The notes: generated by a model not told the origin, from the letters alone. Shown: positions 17,453 to 26,460, counted from the stretch's first letter. The stretch is DNA of 64,000 nt from Gammaproteobacteria bacterium (GCA_024640085.1 JAHEFR010000016.1:1-64000); one strand, 5' to 3'. Numbers and translations: made by a program.

Positions 17453-18547
17453 ATGAAACGCAGAGTATTCCTGACGGGTCTGGCCGCGGCCGGTGTGGCG
17501 GGATGCAGCAAGCCGGCGGAGGAGGGGACGCCGGCGCGGGAGCCGGAGCAGACGTTCCAGTGGAAGATGGTCACAACCTGGCCGCCCGGGTTCCCGGGTC
17601 TCGGTACCGGGGCGGCGGAACTGGCGGCGCTGATCGAAGAAGCTTCGGGAGGGCGCATCACCGTCCACGTCTATGGCGCAGGCGAGCTGGTCCCGGCCTT
17701 CGAAGTCTTCGACGCCGTGTCCCGCGGCACTGCCCAGATCGGACACGGAGCAGGGTATTACTGGAAGGGCAAGATCCCGGCGGCCCAGTTCTTCTCCGCC
17801 ACCCCGTTTGGAATGAATGCCATGGAGCGCAATGCCTGGATGTTCTACGGGGGCGGCGAAGAGCTGTGGCGCAAGGTGTATGCGCCATTCAACCTGATCC
17901 CTGCCGCTGCCGGCAATACCGGCGTCCAGATGGGAGGCTGGTTCAACAAGGAGATAAACAGCCTTTCCGACCTCGAGGGCCTGAAGATGAGGATCCCCGG
18001 ACTGGGTGGGGAAGTGCTGCAGCGCGCCGGCGGTACGCCGGTCAATCTGCCTGGCGGCGAGATCTTCACCGCATTGCAGACCGGCAGCATAGACGCCACG
18101 GAATGGGTCGGGCCTTACAATGATCTGGCCTTCGGCCTGTATCAGGCAGCCCGGTTCTACTATTACCCCGGCTGGCACGAGCCTGGCACATGCCTCGAAG
18201 CGATACTCAACAAGGAAGCCTTCGAGGCGCTGCCGCCGGATCTGCAAAGCATCGTCCTGCTTGCCTGCCGCGCCGTGAACGAGAACATGCTTGCGGAGTA
18301 CACCGCCAGGAACCACCAGGCTCTGGAGTCGCTGGTCAACGAGCACGGCGTGCAGTTGCGCAAATTCCCCGACGAGGTGCTGGCGAGGCTCAAGACACTG
18401 TCCAGGGAGGTGCTTGAGGACGTGGCCGCTTCCGATCCCCTGGCAGCCGAGGTCTACGAGTCCCAGTTGAAATTCCAGGACCAGGTGGAACGCTGGCACG
18501 ACATTTCGGAGTACGCCTATTACCGGGCCCGGGAGTTGAAGGAGTAG
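17453..18547 (+). CDS. dctP: TRAP transporter substrate-binding protein (DctP family, TakP-like)
   Basis: A 364-residue periplasmic binding protein of a TRAP transporter. It is very close in pattern to TakP-type 2-oxo acid/monocarboxylate receptors: MVTTWPPGFPGLGTGA, GHGAGYYWKGKIPAAQFF, NKEINSLSDLEGLKMRIPG and ATEWVGPYNDLAFGLYQAA. The N-terminus KRRVFLTGLAAAGVAGC has both a twin-arginine-like pattern and a lipobox, so it may be a lipoprotein or Tat substrate. ATG 17453 follows an AGGAGGGGG-like ribosome site; the longer frame starting at 17387 would lie on the operator. The membrane subunits dctQ and dctM are 2 kb away on the other strand. Confidence 0.92.
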   Translation: MKRRVFLTGLAAAGVAGCSKPAEEGTPAREPEQTFQWKMVTTWPPGFPGLGTGAAELAALIEEASGGRITVHVYGAGELVPAFEVFDAVSRGTAQIGHGAGYYWKGKIPAAQFFSATPFGMNAMERNAWMFYGGGEELWRKVYAPFNLIPAAAGNTGVQMGGWFNKEINSLSDLEGLKMRIPGLGGEVLQRAGGTPVNLPGGEIFTALQTGSIDATEWVGPYNDLAFGLYQAARFYYYPGWHEPGTCLEAILNKEAFEALPPDLQSIVLLACRAVNENMLAEYTARNHQALESLVNEHGVQLRKFPDEVLARLKTLSREVLEDVAASDPLAAEVYESQLKFQDQVERWHDISEYAYYRARELKE

Positions 18548-18576
18548 GACAGAGGCCGCGGGGACGGATAACGTAT

Positions 18577-18609
18577 CTGTCATCGACTGGTAACCGACCC
18601 GTCATCGTC
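18577..18609 (+). promoter_or_regulatory. Putative PhoB box upstream of plcP-agt
   Basis: Two 11-base direct repeats, CTGTCATCGAC (18577-18587) and CCGTCATCGTC (18599-18609), start exactly 22 bases apart, that is two PhoB half-site periods. A degenerate unit, TGGTAAC, fills the middle position (18588). CTGTCAT is the canonical PhoB half-site. The array ends 41 nt before the plcP ATG. It is a reasonable PhoB site upstream of genes that in other bacteria respond to phosphate starvation, but no binding data exist here. Confidence 0.6.
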
Positions 18610-18650
18610 AGCCGGCAAGGTGGCCGCGGATCCGGCTACCGGAGTACGGC

Positions 18651-19463
18651 ATGGACGAGATTCGTCCGTTGCACCCGATGCGAGTCCGCAGCATCTTCGT
18701 TTCGGACGTCCACCTCGGCTTCAAGGGCTGCCAGGCGACGCTCCTCCTCGATTTCCTCCGCAGCAGCCGTTGCGACAACCTGTTCCTCATCGGCGACATC
18801 ATCGACGTTTGGAACATGCGCAACGGCGTCTATTGGCCGCAAAGCCATAACGACGTCATCCGCACCATCCTGGGCAAGGCCAAGCACGGTACCCGGGTGT
18901 ACTACATCCCGGGGAATCACGACGATGTCTTCAGGGACTACGACGGCATCAGGTTCGGAAACCTGTCCATCCATCTGGACTACATCCATACGACTGCCGA
19001 CGGAAGACGGCTGCTGCTCCTGCACGGGGACGAATTCGACGGAGTCGTACAGTGCAGCCCGTGGCTGGCCCATGTCGGTGGCCGGGCTTACGCGGTCCTG
19101 CTCTGGCTGAACCGTTACGTCAATCGGGTACGACGACGGTTCGGTTACAGGTACTGGTCCCTGGCTGCGTTCCTGAAGCACAAAGTCAAGAATGCGGTGA
19201 GCTACATCTCCAATTTCGAGGAGGTCGTGTCGCGGGCCGCCAGGAAGCGGCGGGTGGACGGACTGGTCTGCGGGCACATCCATCGCCCGGAGATCCGTCG
19301 GATGAACGGCGTGCTCTACTGCAACGATGGCGACTGGGTCGAGAGCTGCTCTGCCCTGGTGGAACACCCGGATGGGCGTCTGGAACTGATCGACTGGTCA
19401 GTCATGACAAAACAGTGGCCGAAGACGGCGGCAGCGGAACGCACCCTGGATACGGCGGCTTGA
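18651..19463 (+). CDS. plcP: PlcP-type phospholipase C (calcineurin-like metallophosphoesterase)
   Basis: A 270-residue metallophosphoesterase of the UDP-2,3-diacylglucosamine-diphosphatase-like group. Metal-site blocks are FVSDVHLGF, LIGDIIDVWN, YIPGNHDD, LLHGDEFD and VCGHIH. The combination CQATLLLDFLR, YWPQSHNDV, HTTADGRRLLLLHGDEFD, KHKVKNAV and GDWVESCSA matches PlcP of Sinorhizobium and marine bacteria rather than enterobacterial LpxH. PlcP cleaves phospholipids to diacylglycerol during phosphate starvation. The stop overlaps the TTG start of an Agt-like glycosyltransferase, its known partner, and a PhoB-box-like repeat lies upstream. Lipid A function remains a less likely alternative. 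Confidence 0.85.
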   Translation: MDEIRPLHPMRVRSIFVSDVHLGFKGCQATLLLDFLRSSRCDNLFLIGDIIDVWNMRNGVYWPQSHNDVIRTILGKAKHGTRVYYIPGNHDDVFRDYDGIRFGNLSIHLDYIHTTADGRRLLLLHGDEFDGVVQCSPWLAHVGGRAYAVLLWLNRYVNRVRRRFGYRYWSLAAFLKHKVKNAVSYISNFEEVVSRAARKRRVDGLVCGHIHRPEIRRMNGVLYCNDGDWVESCSALVEHPDGRLELIDWSVMTKQWPKTAAAERTLDTAA

Positions 19464-20482
19464 AGATCGCCATCGCGACGGACGCCTGGCTGCCGCAGAC
19501 AAACGGTGTCGTCAGGACGCTGACCGAGACCCAGCGGTGTCTGCGCCAGGAAGCCCATGAGCTCTTGCTCGTCACGCCGCAGACGTTCCGCACCGTACCC
19601 TGTCCGTCGTACCCGGAAATCCGGCTGGCCCTGTTCCCCCGGCGCGGGGTATCCCGGCTGCTGGATGAATTCAGGCCGGATGCCCTCCACATCGCGACAG
19701 AAGGATCCCTCGGGCTTGCGGCCCGGCGCTGGGCGCTCCGTAGGGGACAGCCGTTCACAACGGCCTACCATACCCAGTTCCCGCGCTACGTCCGTGCGCG
19801 GGCGCCGATACCGGTGACAGTCTCCTTCGCGCTGCTTCGCTGGTTCCACGGGCCGGCGGCGAGAACCATGGTACCCACTGAAAGCATCCGCAAGGAGCTC
19901 GCCGAACAAGGCTTCGGGCCCCTGGTGGTCTGGGGCAGGGGTGTGGACACCGACCTGTTCCGCCCGGACCGGGCGTCGGGTCTGCCGGGCCGGCGTCCGA
20001 TCATGATGTACATGGGGCGAGTTGCGGTGGAGAAGAACGTCGAGGCGTTTCTGAGTCTCGATCTGCCGGGAACGAAATACGTGGTGGGCGACGGCCCGGC
20101 ACGAGCCGCTTTGGCGAGACGGTACCCGGACGTCGTGTTTACCGGCGCTCACTACGGCGAGGCCCTTGCCGGGCGCCTGGCGTCCGCGGACGTCTTTGTG
20201 TTCCCGAGCAGGACGGATACGTTCGGGCTCGTCCTCCTAGAGGCCATGGCCTGCGGCGTCCCGGTCGCCGCCTACCCGGTGAGCGGGCCCATCGACGTCG
20301 TCGAGAACGGCCGAACCGGGATCCTGGACGAGGATCTGGCGGTTGCAGTCGCGTCCGCGCTGAAGCTGGACCGGGGGGACTGCAGGGAATTCGCCCTGGG
20401 CAGGTCCTGGGAGGCCGCGACCCAGGTGTTCTCGAGTCATGTGGAATGCCACGGAGGCGGGGTGCCGGAGCAGCGACCGTAG
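19460..20482 (+). CDS. agt: Agt-like GT4 glycosyltransferase (diacylglycerol glycosylation)
   Basis: A 340-residue GT-B glycosyltransferase of family 4. Visible blocks are KIAIATDAWLPQTNGVVRTL at the N-terminus, HIATEGSLGLAARR, YMGRVAVEKNVEAFLSLDLP, VVGDGPAR, and the donor-site motif FPSRTDTFGLVLLEAMACG (residues ~250-270). These match Agt, which adds a sugar (glucose or glucuronate) to the diacylglycerol made by PlcP, giving phosphorus-free glycolipids. The true start is TTG 19460, sharing four bases (TTGA) with the plcP stop; the open frame continuing upstream is plcP in another frame. The sugar donor specificity cannot be read from the sequence. Confidence 0.85.
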   Translation: MKIAIATDAWLPQTNGVVRTLTETQRCLRQEAHELLLVTPQTFRTVPCPSYPEIRLALFPRRGVSRLLDEFRPDALHIATEGSLGLAARRWALRRGQPFTTAYHTQFPRYVRARAPIPVTVSFALLRWFHGPAARTMVPTESIRKELAEQGFGPLVVWGRGVDTDLFRPDRASGLPGRRPIMMYMGRVAVEKNVEAFLSLDLPGTKYVVGDGPARAALARRYPDVVFTGAHYGEALAGRLASADVFVFPSRTDTFGLVLLEAMACGVPVAAYPVSGPIDVVENGRTGILDEDLAVAVASALKLDRGDCREFALGRSWEAATQVFSSHVECHGGGVPEQRP

Positions 20483-20490
20483 CGGTCAAC

Positions 20491-21864
20491 TCAATAGAGA
20501 TATTCCGGTAGCCAGGTGGCGAGGCCAGGCCAGGCGGCAAGCAGCGCCAGGGCCAGCAGCTGGATGGCGACGAAGGGGATGACGCCTCGATAAATATCTC
20601 GCGTGTCGATCTCTGCCGGGGCGACGCCCCTCAGATAGAACAGTGAGAACCCGAACGGCGGCGTCAGGAACGATGTCTGCAGGTTGATGGCGATCATCAC
20701 CCCCAGCCAGACCGGGTCCAGCCCCATGGCAAGCAGGATCGGGCCGACGATGGGCACGACCACGAAAGTAATCTCGATGAAGTCCAGCACGAATCCGAGC
20801 AGGAACATCACGACCATCACGACCACCACCGCCCCGAACACGCCGCCGGGAAGCGACGAGAGCAGGTGGCGCACCAGATCGTCGCCGCCGAAACCCCGGA
20901 ACACGAGGGAGAATACGGAGGCGCCGAGCAGGATCAGGAACACCATGCTGCTGACCCGGGCGGTCCTGTGCACCACTGCGGTCATGCACGCGCGATCCAG
21001 CTGCCGCTGGCTGGCGGCCAGCAGCATGGCTCCGATCGAACCCACGGCGGCGGCCTCTGTGGGCGTTGCCACGCCGGCGACGATGGAGCCGAGTACCGCG
21101 AGAATCAGGAACAGCGGTGGCAGGAGAGCCCGGAGGACCCGTGATCCCAGGCCTCCGGCCGGCCGATTTGCATCGGCGACATGAGGCGGCAGCCAGGCCG
21201 GGCGGATCAAGGCCAGGAAGACCAGCCAGACCAGGTATAGCCCGACGAGCAGGAGGCCCGGCAGGAGGGCACCGGCGAACAATTCGCCGACCGAAACGGT
21301 CTCCGGCGAATAGATTCCCTGGTTGAGCTGGGCCTGCTGGTAGGCCGAGGACAGGACGTCGCCCAGCAGCACCAGGATGATGGAGGGCGGGATGATCTGG
21401 CCCAGTGTGCCGGCGGCGCAGATGGTCCCCGTGGACACCGCCGGGTCGTAGCCGCGCTTCAGCATGGTGGGCAGCGACAACAGACCCATGGTGACGACAG
21501 TCGCGCCGACGATACCGGTGCTGGCGGCGAGCAGCATACCGACCAGCATCACGGCGATTGCGAGGCCGCCGCGGACGCGGCCGAACACTTCGGACAGCGT
21601 GTCGAGGAGGTTCTCCGCCAGCCGCGAGCGCTCGAGCATGACGCCCATGAAGACGAACAGCGGGACCGCCACCAGGGTCTGGTTGGACATGACGCCGAAG
21701 ACCCGGCTGGGGATGGCCTCCAGGTAACCGATGTCGAAAACGCCCATCGGCAGGCCGATGAGGGCAAAGGCGAGCGCCGTACCGGACAACGTGAATGCCA
21801 CCGGGTAGCCGGCGAGCAACACCAGCACCACCGTACCGAACATCACCAGCGCGACCCAGCCCAT
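20491..21864 (-). CDS. dctM: TRAP transporter large permease DctM
   Basis: A 457-residue membrane subunit with about 12 to 13 helices, carrying the sodium-driven transport path of TRAP systems. Characteristic blocks are GYPVAFTLSGTALAFALIG near the N-terminus, LVAVPLFVFMGVMLERS, and GTLGQIIPPSIILVLLGD. The frame is open further upstream, but ATG 21864-21862 overlaps the dctQ stop as TGATG and gives the standard N-terminus, so it is chosen. It is convergent with agt with only 8 nt between them. Its cognate binding protein is presumed to be dctP at 17453. Confidence 0.93.
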   Translation of the reverse strand: MGWVALVMFGTVVLVLLAGYPVAFTLSGTALAFALIGLPMGVFDIGYLEAIPSRVFGVMSNQTLVAVPLFVFMGVMLERSRLAENLLDTLSEVFGRVRGGLAIAVMLVGMLLAASTGIVGATVVTMGLLSLPTMLKRGYDPAVSTGTICAAGTLGQIIPPSIILVLLGDVLSSAYQQAQLNQGIYSPETVSVGELFAGALLPGLLLVGLYLVWLVFLALIRPAWLPPHVADANRPAGGLGSRVLRALLPPLFLILAVLGSIVAGVATPTEAAAVGSIGAMLLAASQRQLDRACMTAVVHRTARVSSMVFLILLGASVFSLVFRGFGGDDLVRHLLSSLPGGVFGAVVVVMVVMFLLGFVLDFIEITFVVVPIVGPILLAMGLDPVWLGVMIAINLQTSFLTPPFGFSLFYLRGVAPAEIDTRDIYRGVIPFVAIQLLALALLAAWPGLATWLPEYLY

Positions 21865-22388
21865 CAGGGCGGGTCTCCGGTGCGATCCGCCAGGCGCGCC
21901 CAGCGCAGAACGACGATGGCAACGGCCTCGATCCCGATCAGCATCGGCGTCACGACGATGAGGGTCTTCAGGAGAAACAGCCCGTGGAGTCCGCCCGTCT
22001 CCTGGGACGACTCCATCACGTGCCATGAGGCAAGCATGTAGTCCCAGGCCGTCCAGACCATCCAGCCACAGGTCGGCAGCAACAGGAACAACGTGCCCAG
22101 GGTATCGACGATGACCTGTCGCCGTGGACTCATGCCGCTGTAGAGCACATCCACCCGCACGTGCTCGTCCAGCGACAGGGTGTAGGCGGCAGCCAGAAGG
22201 AAGACCGACGCATGCATCCAGGTCACCGATTCCTGAAGCCAGATCCATCCGACGTCAAACAGGTATCGCAGGATGACGACTACGCCGGTGACCACGACCA
22301 TGGCGAGGCACAGCCAGGACACTGTACGGCCGACAAGGCAAACGAAGCGGTCCACGGACTGCGCAACTCTCTCGGCCGTGACACTCAT
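21864..22388 (-). CDS. dctQ: TRAP transporter small permease DctQ
   Basis: A 174-residue four-helix membrane protein of the DctQ family, joining the binding protein to the large permease. Blocks WLCLAMVVVTGVVVILRYLF and ESVTWMHASVFLLAAAYTL (residues ~20-65) are typical, as is the HVRVDVLYSGMSPR loop. ATG 22388 is the likely start, and the stop overlaps the dctM start by one base. It is the first gene of the dctQM pair; a LOG-family gene lies 17 nt upstream. Confidence 0.9.
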   Translation of the reverse strand: MSVTAERVAQSVDRFVCLVGRTVSWLCLAMVVVTGVVVILRYLFDVGWIWLQESVTWMHASVFLLAAAYTLSLDEHVRVDVLYSGMSPRRQVIVDTLGTLFLLLPTCGWMVWTAWDYMLASWHVMESSQETGGLHGLFLLKTLIVVTPMLIGIEAVAIVVLRWARLADRTGDPP

Positions 22389-22405
22389 CGGCGCTCCCGG
22401 TCCAG

Positions 22406-23119
22406 CTAAAGGTCCATCAGTACCGCAGCTTCCTCCGCGGACGGAGTGATGGCTCTGCCGGAATAATGGTCGAATAAGGCATCCACGACCTGCTGCGGCT
22501 CGTCAACCACCTGGAACAGCTTCATGTCGTCCGCGGCGATAGTGCCCTCGGCCACCAGCGTATTTCCGAACCAGTCCAGCAGGCCGCGCCAGAAAGCAGA
22601 GTTCACCAGGATGATGGGAATCCTCCGGGTTTTCCCCGTCTGTACCAGGGTCAGTATCTCGACGAACTCGTCGAGGGTGCCGAAGCCTCCGGGGAGCACC
22701 ACGTAGGCGGAGGCATATTTTACGAACATCACCTTGCGCGCGAAGAAGTGACGGAAGCGCAGGGACACGTCCTGATACGCGTTGGGGACCTGCTCCCTGG
22801 GCAGCGCGATGTTGAGCCCGACGCTCGGCGACGTGCCCTCGAAAGCGCCCCGGCTGCCAGCCTCCATAATGCCGGGGCCCCCGCCCGTGATTACCGTAAA
22901 GCCCGAATCTGACAGCATTCGCGCGATGACCCGGGCCAGCTCAAAGTTCACGCCATCCTTCTGCGCGCGGGCCGAACCGAATATGCTGACGCAAGGCTGC
23001 AGACTCGACAGTCTCTCGAATCCCTGGACGAACTCCGCCATGATCTGGAATATCCGCCAGGATTCCTCGGTGATCTGCTCCTGCGCCACATCTGATCTGA
23101 ACTCGCCACGGCCTTTCAT
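22406..23119 (-). CDS. LOG-family (TIGR00730) Rossmann-fold protein
   Basis: A 237-residue member of the 'Lonely Guy' cytokinin-riboside 5'-monophosphate phosphoribohydrolase-like family. Many bacterial members hydrolyse nucleoside 5'-monophosphates (compare PpnN). The two diagnostic motifs are GGGPGIMEAGSRGAFEG and LPGGFGTLDEFVE, which form the nucleotide pocket. About 40 N-terminal residues precede the Rossmann core, as is usual for this longer subgroup. It lies between trkH/TPR and dctQ on the minus strand. The physiological substrate is unknown. Confidence 0.87.
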   Translation of the reverse strand: MKGRGEFRSDVAQEQITEESWRIFQIMAEFVQGFERLSSLQPCVSIFGSARAQKDGVNFELARVIARMLSDSGFTVITGGGPGIMEAGSRGAFEGTSPSVGLNIALPREQVPNAYQDVSLRFRHFFARKVMFVKYASAYVVLPGGFGTLDEFVEILTLVQTGKTRRIPIILVNSAFWRGLLDWFGNTLVAEGTIAADDMKLFQVVDEPQQVVDALFDHYSGRAITPSAEEAAVLMDL

Positions 23120-23138
23120 GCCCGCCTCTCCCCGGTTT

Positions 23139-23462
23139 TCACTCCGCCAGCTTCTTCTGCAGCCGACGCGAGAATACGTCCATCTCCTTTCCGGCTTGCA
23201 CGTCGCCGCGGGCCGTGGCCGCTTCCCGGCCCGATTCCCACGCCGTCAGGGCGCCGGCGACGTCACCGGACTGCTCCAGCGCCCGCCCGAGCTGTCGCCA
23301 CGCAGCCGCGTATCCGGGATCGTACTCCACGGCCTTGCGGAGGTGAGCCGCGGCGATCCCGTGGTTGCCGGCCTTGAGGTGCTCGTTGCCCAGCGTGTAC
23401 CGCAGCACGGCGCTATCCCGGCCCGCCGACAGCATCGATTCCAGATTCTCCCGAAGCCCCAC
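23139..23462 (-). CDS. Small TPR-repeat protein
   Basis: A 107-residue soluble protein with two to three tetratricopeptide repeats (YTLGNEHLKAGNHGIAAAHLRKAVEYDP and AAWRQLGRALEQSGDVAGAL as core helices, split over residues 20-75). It resembles small TPR proteins found beside trkH in other gammaproteobacteria. The start is placed at GTG 23462-23460, 11 nt after the trkH stop and behind AGGGAAAC; the open frame further upstream belongs to trkH DNA. A scaffold role is likely but the partner is unknown. Confidence 0.72.
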   Translation of the reverse strand: MGLRENLESMLSAGRDSAVLRYTLGNEHLKAGNHGIAAAHLRKAVEYDPGYAAAWRQLGRALEQSGDVAGALTAWESGREAATARGDVQAGKEMDVFSRRLQKKLAE

Positions 23463-23473
23463 AATCCGTTTCC

Positions 23474-25063
23474 CTATCGTTTCCAGAACTCGCCCGTCGC
23501 AAGGACGAGGAGCGTGAAAATCTCCAGCCGCCCCATCACCATCGCCAGTACGCAGATCCATTTGGCGAAGGGACTGATCGACGAGTAGTTGGCGGCGACG
23601 TCGCCGAGACCGGGACCCAGGTTGTTCAGGGAGGCCGCCACCGCCGAGAAGGCGGTCACCTGATCGAGCCCGGTGAACATCAGCGCCGTCAGCATTACGG
23701 CGAAGACGACCACGTAGGCGGAAAAGAACCCCCACACGGCTTCGATGACCCTCGGTGGCACCGGTCGGCCGCTGAGCTTGACCGGGATCTCCGCATTGGG
23801 ATGGAGCAGCCGGATCAATTCACGGTAGCCCTGCTTGAAGATCAGCACCCAGCGGATGACCTTCATGCCACCGCCGGTGGAACCGGCGCAGCCGCCGATG
23901 AAGCTCGAGAAGATCAGCATGACCGGCAGGGCCCCGTGCCAGATCGAGAAGTCCGCTGTGGTATAGCCAGTCGTCGTGCCGATGGACACGACCTGGAATA
24001 GGCCCTTGCGCACCGTCTCGCTCCAGTCCGCGTAGATGCCGTCGAAATGGAGATAGACGATGGTGAAGAGAGACAGTCCCGCCAGGATGCGGACGTAGGC
24101 GTGAAATTCGGAGTCGTGCCCGTAGGGACGAAGGGTCTCGCCGGGAGAGAAAGGCCGTCGGCGCTTGCGCAACCGCACCCGGAGACCGCGGATCTCCAGC
24201 GGCAGGCTGATCCGGATCCGCTCCCAGGCGAGAAAGTGCAGAGAGAAGTTGATGCCAGAGATGAGCATGAACACGATAGCCACGTACCGTATGGCGTGAC
24301 CGTCGAAGTAGCCGATGCTGGCGTCGTGGGTCGAGAACCCGCCGATAGCCACGGTACTGAAGCTGTGGCACACGGCATCGAAGAAATGCATGCCGGCGCC
24401 CCAGTAACACAACGCGCATGCGACGGTGATGATCAGGTAGATCAGCCACAGCGCCTTGGCTGTCTTGGCGATCCTGGGTCGCAGCTTGGAGTCCTTTACC
24501 GGTCCAGGGGTCTCCGCCCGGTAGAGCTGCATGCCGCCGATACCCAGCATCGGCAGGATGGCGACGGCGAGGACGATGATGCCCATGCCCCCCAGCCACT
24601 GCAGCAGTTGCCGGTAGAACAGGATCGACCTGGGCAGGTCGTCGAGGCCGACCAGTACTGTCGCCCCGGTCGTCGTCAGTCCGGAAACGCTCTCGAACAC
24701 GGCGTCGGTCAGCGGCATGTGCGGACTGTTCGAGACCATCAGGGGAACGGCCCCCGCCACGCCGAGGCCCAGCCAGAATGCCGAGACCACCAGGAAGCCG
24801 TCCCGGATCTTGAGGTCCCTTCCGCGCTGGGCATCGCTCCCCCGCGCCGGATACCAGAGCAAGGCCCCCGCCAGGAAGATGATGGCGAACCCGAAGAGAA
24901 AAGCCCGGGCGCCGCCATCCCCGTGGACCAGGAAGGGGATGCTGAGGAGATCCGCCGCGGTCTGGAAGGCCGAGACGTAGGAGATGACCAGAGGCGGCAG
25001 CATGAAGAAGCTGAATGCCATCAGCAGCGAGCCAAGAATCCTCTGGACAGGATGGAAACCCAT
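23474..25063 (-). CDS. trkH: Trk potassium uptake system membrane subunit
   Basis: A 529-residue potassium channel-like transporter of the TrkH family with four M1-P-M2 repeats. Filter-region motifs are SVSGLTTTGATVL, FSTVAIGGFSTHDAS, SIGTTTGYTTADFS and SLNNLGPGLGDV, containing the expected glycines. FIGGCAGSTGGGMKVIRW is a further TrkH hallmark. ATG 25063 overlaps the trkA stop as TGATG, so the two are coupled; a TTG one codon earlier is less likely. The system imports K+ under control of TrkA. Confidence 0.95.
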   Translation of the reverse strand: MGFHPVQRILGSLLMAFSFFMLPPLVISYVSAFQTAADLLSIPFLVHGDGGARAFLFGFAIIFLAGALLWYPARGSDAQRGRDLKIRDGFLVVSAFWLGLGVAGAVPLMVSNSPHMPLTDAVFESVSGLTTTGATVLVGLDDLPRSILFYRQLLQWLGGMGIIVLAVAILPMLGIGGMQLYRAETPGPVKDSKLRPRIAKTAKALWLIYLIITVACALCYWGAGMHFFDAVCHSFSTVAIGGFSTHDASIGYFDGHAIRYVAIVFMLISGINFSLHFLAWERIRISLPLEIRGLRVRLRKRRRPFSPGETLRPYGHDSEFHAYVRILAGLSLFTIVYLHFDGIYADWSETVRKGLFQVVSIGTTTGYTTADFSIWHGALPVMLIFSSFIGGCAGSTGGGMKVIRWVLIFKQGYRELIRLLHPNAEIPVKLSGRPVPPRVIEAVWGFFSAYVVVFAVMLTALMFTGLDQVTAFSAVAASLNNLGPGLGDVAANYSSISPFAKWICVLAMVMGRLEIFTLLVLATGEFWKR

Positions 25064-26460
25064 CAAATCAGGGTTGGCGAGGGCTGGAACAGCTTCTCCA
25101 CCGCCCGGATGTGCCGTTCCTCGGTCTCGGTCAGGAACAGGATGACGTGATCCTCCGAGCGGATCTCCTCGTCATGATGAGCCATGATGACCTCCCCGTC
25201 CCTGACCAGGGCGGCGATGGTGGCCCCGGGCGGCAGCGGGATGTCCTCGATCGAGCGTCCGACCACATCCGAGGTCTCCGGTGTGCCGTGCGCGATGGTC
25301 TCCAGGGCTTCCGCCGAGCCCTGTCGCAGGGAGTGGACCTGGACCACATCCCCGCGCCGCACCTTGGTCAGCAGCGCGCCCAGCGTGATCTGCTGGGGGG
25401 ATACCGCGATATCGATGTTCTGTCGCTCTATGATGTCCGTATAGGAAGGCCGGTTCACCAGGGCGATCACTTTCTTGGCGCCCATGCGTTTTGCCAGCAG
25501 CGACGACAGGATGTTGGCTTCTTCGGCGTTGGTGACGGCACAGAATACGTCCGTGGACTCGATATTCTCCTCCGACAGCAATTCCTCGTCGGTGGCGTCT
25601 CCGGGCAACACGATGGTCTTGGTCAGCCGTTCGGCGATGTATCGCGCGCGGTCCCGGTCACGCTCCAGCAGCTTCACCTGGTTGGTGTTCTCGAGGCGCC
25701 GGGCGAGTTGGTATCCGATATTGCCGCCGCCGGCGATGATCACCTTTCTGATCGGGTGCTCGAGCTTGCGGAGCTCGCTCATCATCACCCGGATGTCCTT
25801 GCGGGCAGCGATGAAGAACACGATGTCGTTCTCCCGGATGACCGTGTCTCCCTCGGGCAGGATGCTCTCGCGAGTGCCATCCGCCCGCCGCCGGTAGACC
25901 GCCGCCACCCGCGCATCGGTATGAGGGATGTGACGCCGGAGCTGTCTCAGCTCCTGCCCCACCAGCAATCCGCCGCGATGAGCGACTACGCCCGCCAGGC
26001 GCACCCTGCCGTCGGCGAAGTTCAGGACCTGCAGCGCGCCGGGATAGTGGATGAGCTGCTCGATGTACTCCGTGACCAGCTGCTCCGGGCTGATGATCTC
26101 GTCTACCGGCATCGCGTCCGGCGCAAACAGGCTAGTGGTGGAGGTGTATTCCATGGCCCGTATGCGCGCGATCTTGGTGGGCGTCCGGAACAGGGTGTGG
26201 GCGACCTGACAGGCCAGCATGTTCACTTCATCGCTGTCGGTGAGAGCGATGATGATATCGGCGTCGGCGCCGCCGGCCTGCGTGAGTACCTGGGGATGGG
26301 CGGCGTGACCGTGCACCGTCCGCAGATCCAGACGGTCCTGGAGTTCGCGCAGGCGATCCGCGTCCAGGTCCACCACCGTGACCTCGTTGGTCTCGGATCG
26401 CGTCAGGTCGTAGGCGGCGGACGATCCCACCTGCCCAGCACCGAGTATGAGTATGTTCAT
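25063..26460 (-). CDS. trkA: Trk system potassium transporter regulatory subunit TrkA
   Basis: A 465-residue cytoplasmic gating protein. Two RCK_N Rossmann domains are visible, the first opening with MNILILGAGQVGSSAAYDL and the second with KVIIAGGGNIGYQLARRLE near residue 240. Each is followed by a TrkA_C ligand domain. NAD(H)/ATP binding to these domains regulates TrkH. It is the first gene of trkA-trkH-TPR on the minus strand, 55 nt downstream of the end of uvrD. Confidence 0.95.
   Translation of the reverse strand: MNILILGAGQVGSSAAYDLTRSETNEVTVVDLDADRLRELQDRLDLRTVHGHAAHPQVLTQAGGADADIIIALTDSDEVNMLACQVAHTLFRTPTKIARIRAMEYTSTTSLFAPDAMPVDEIISPEQLVTEYIEQLIHYPGALQVLNFADGRVRLAGVVAHRGGLLVGQELRQLRRHIPHTDARVAAVYRRRADGTRESILPEGDTVIRENDIVFFIAARKDIRVMMSELRKLEHPIRKVIIAGGGNIGYQLARRLENTNQVKLLERDRDRARYIAERLTKTIVLPGDATDEELLSEENIESTDVFCAVTNAEEANILSSLLAKRMGAKKVIALVNRPSYTDIIERQNIDIAVSPQQITLGALLTKVRRGDVVQVHSLRQGSAEALETIAHGTPETSDVVGRSIEDIPLPPGATIAALVRDGEVIMAHHDEEIRSEDHVILFLTETEERHIRAVEKLFQPSPTLI

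Noticed and set aside
18651-19463. Annotation as LpxH (lipid A synthesis)
   Set aside because: The CQATLLLDFLR, YWPQSHNDV and GDWVESC pattern and the coupled Agt gene fit PlcP better; lipid A function is kept only as a lesser alternative.
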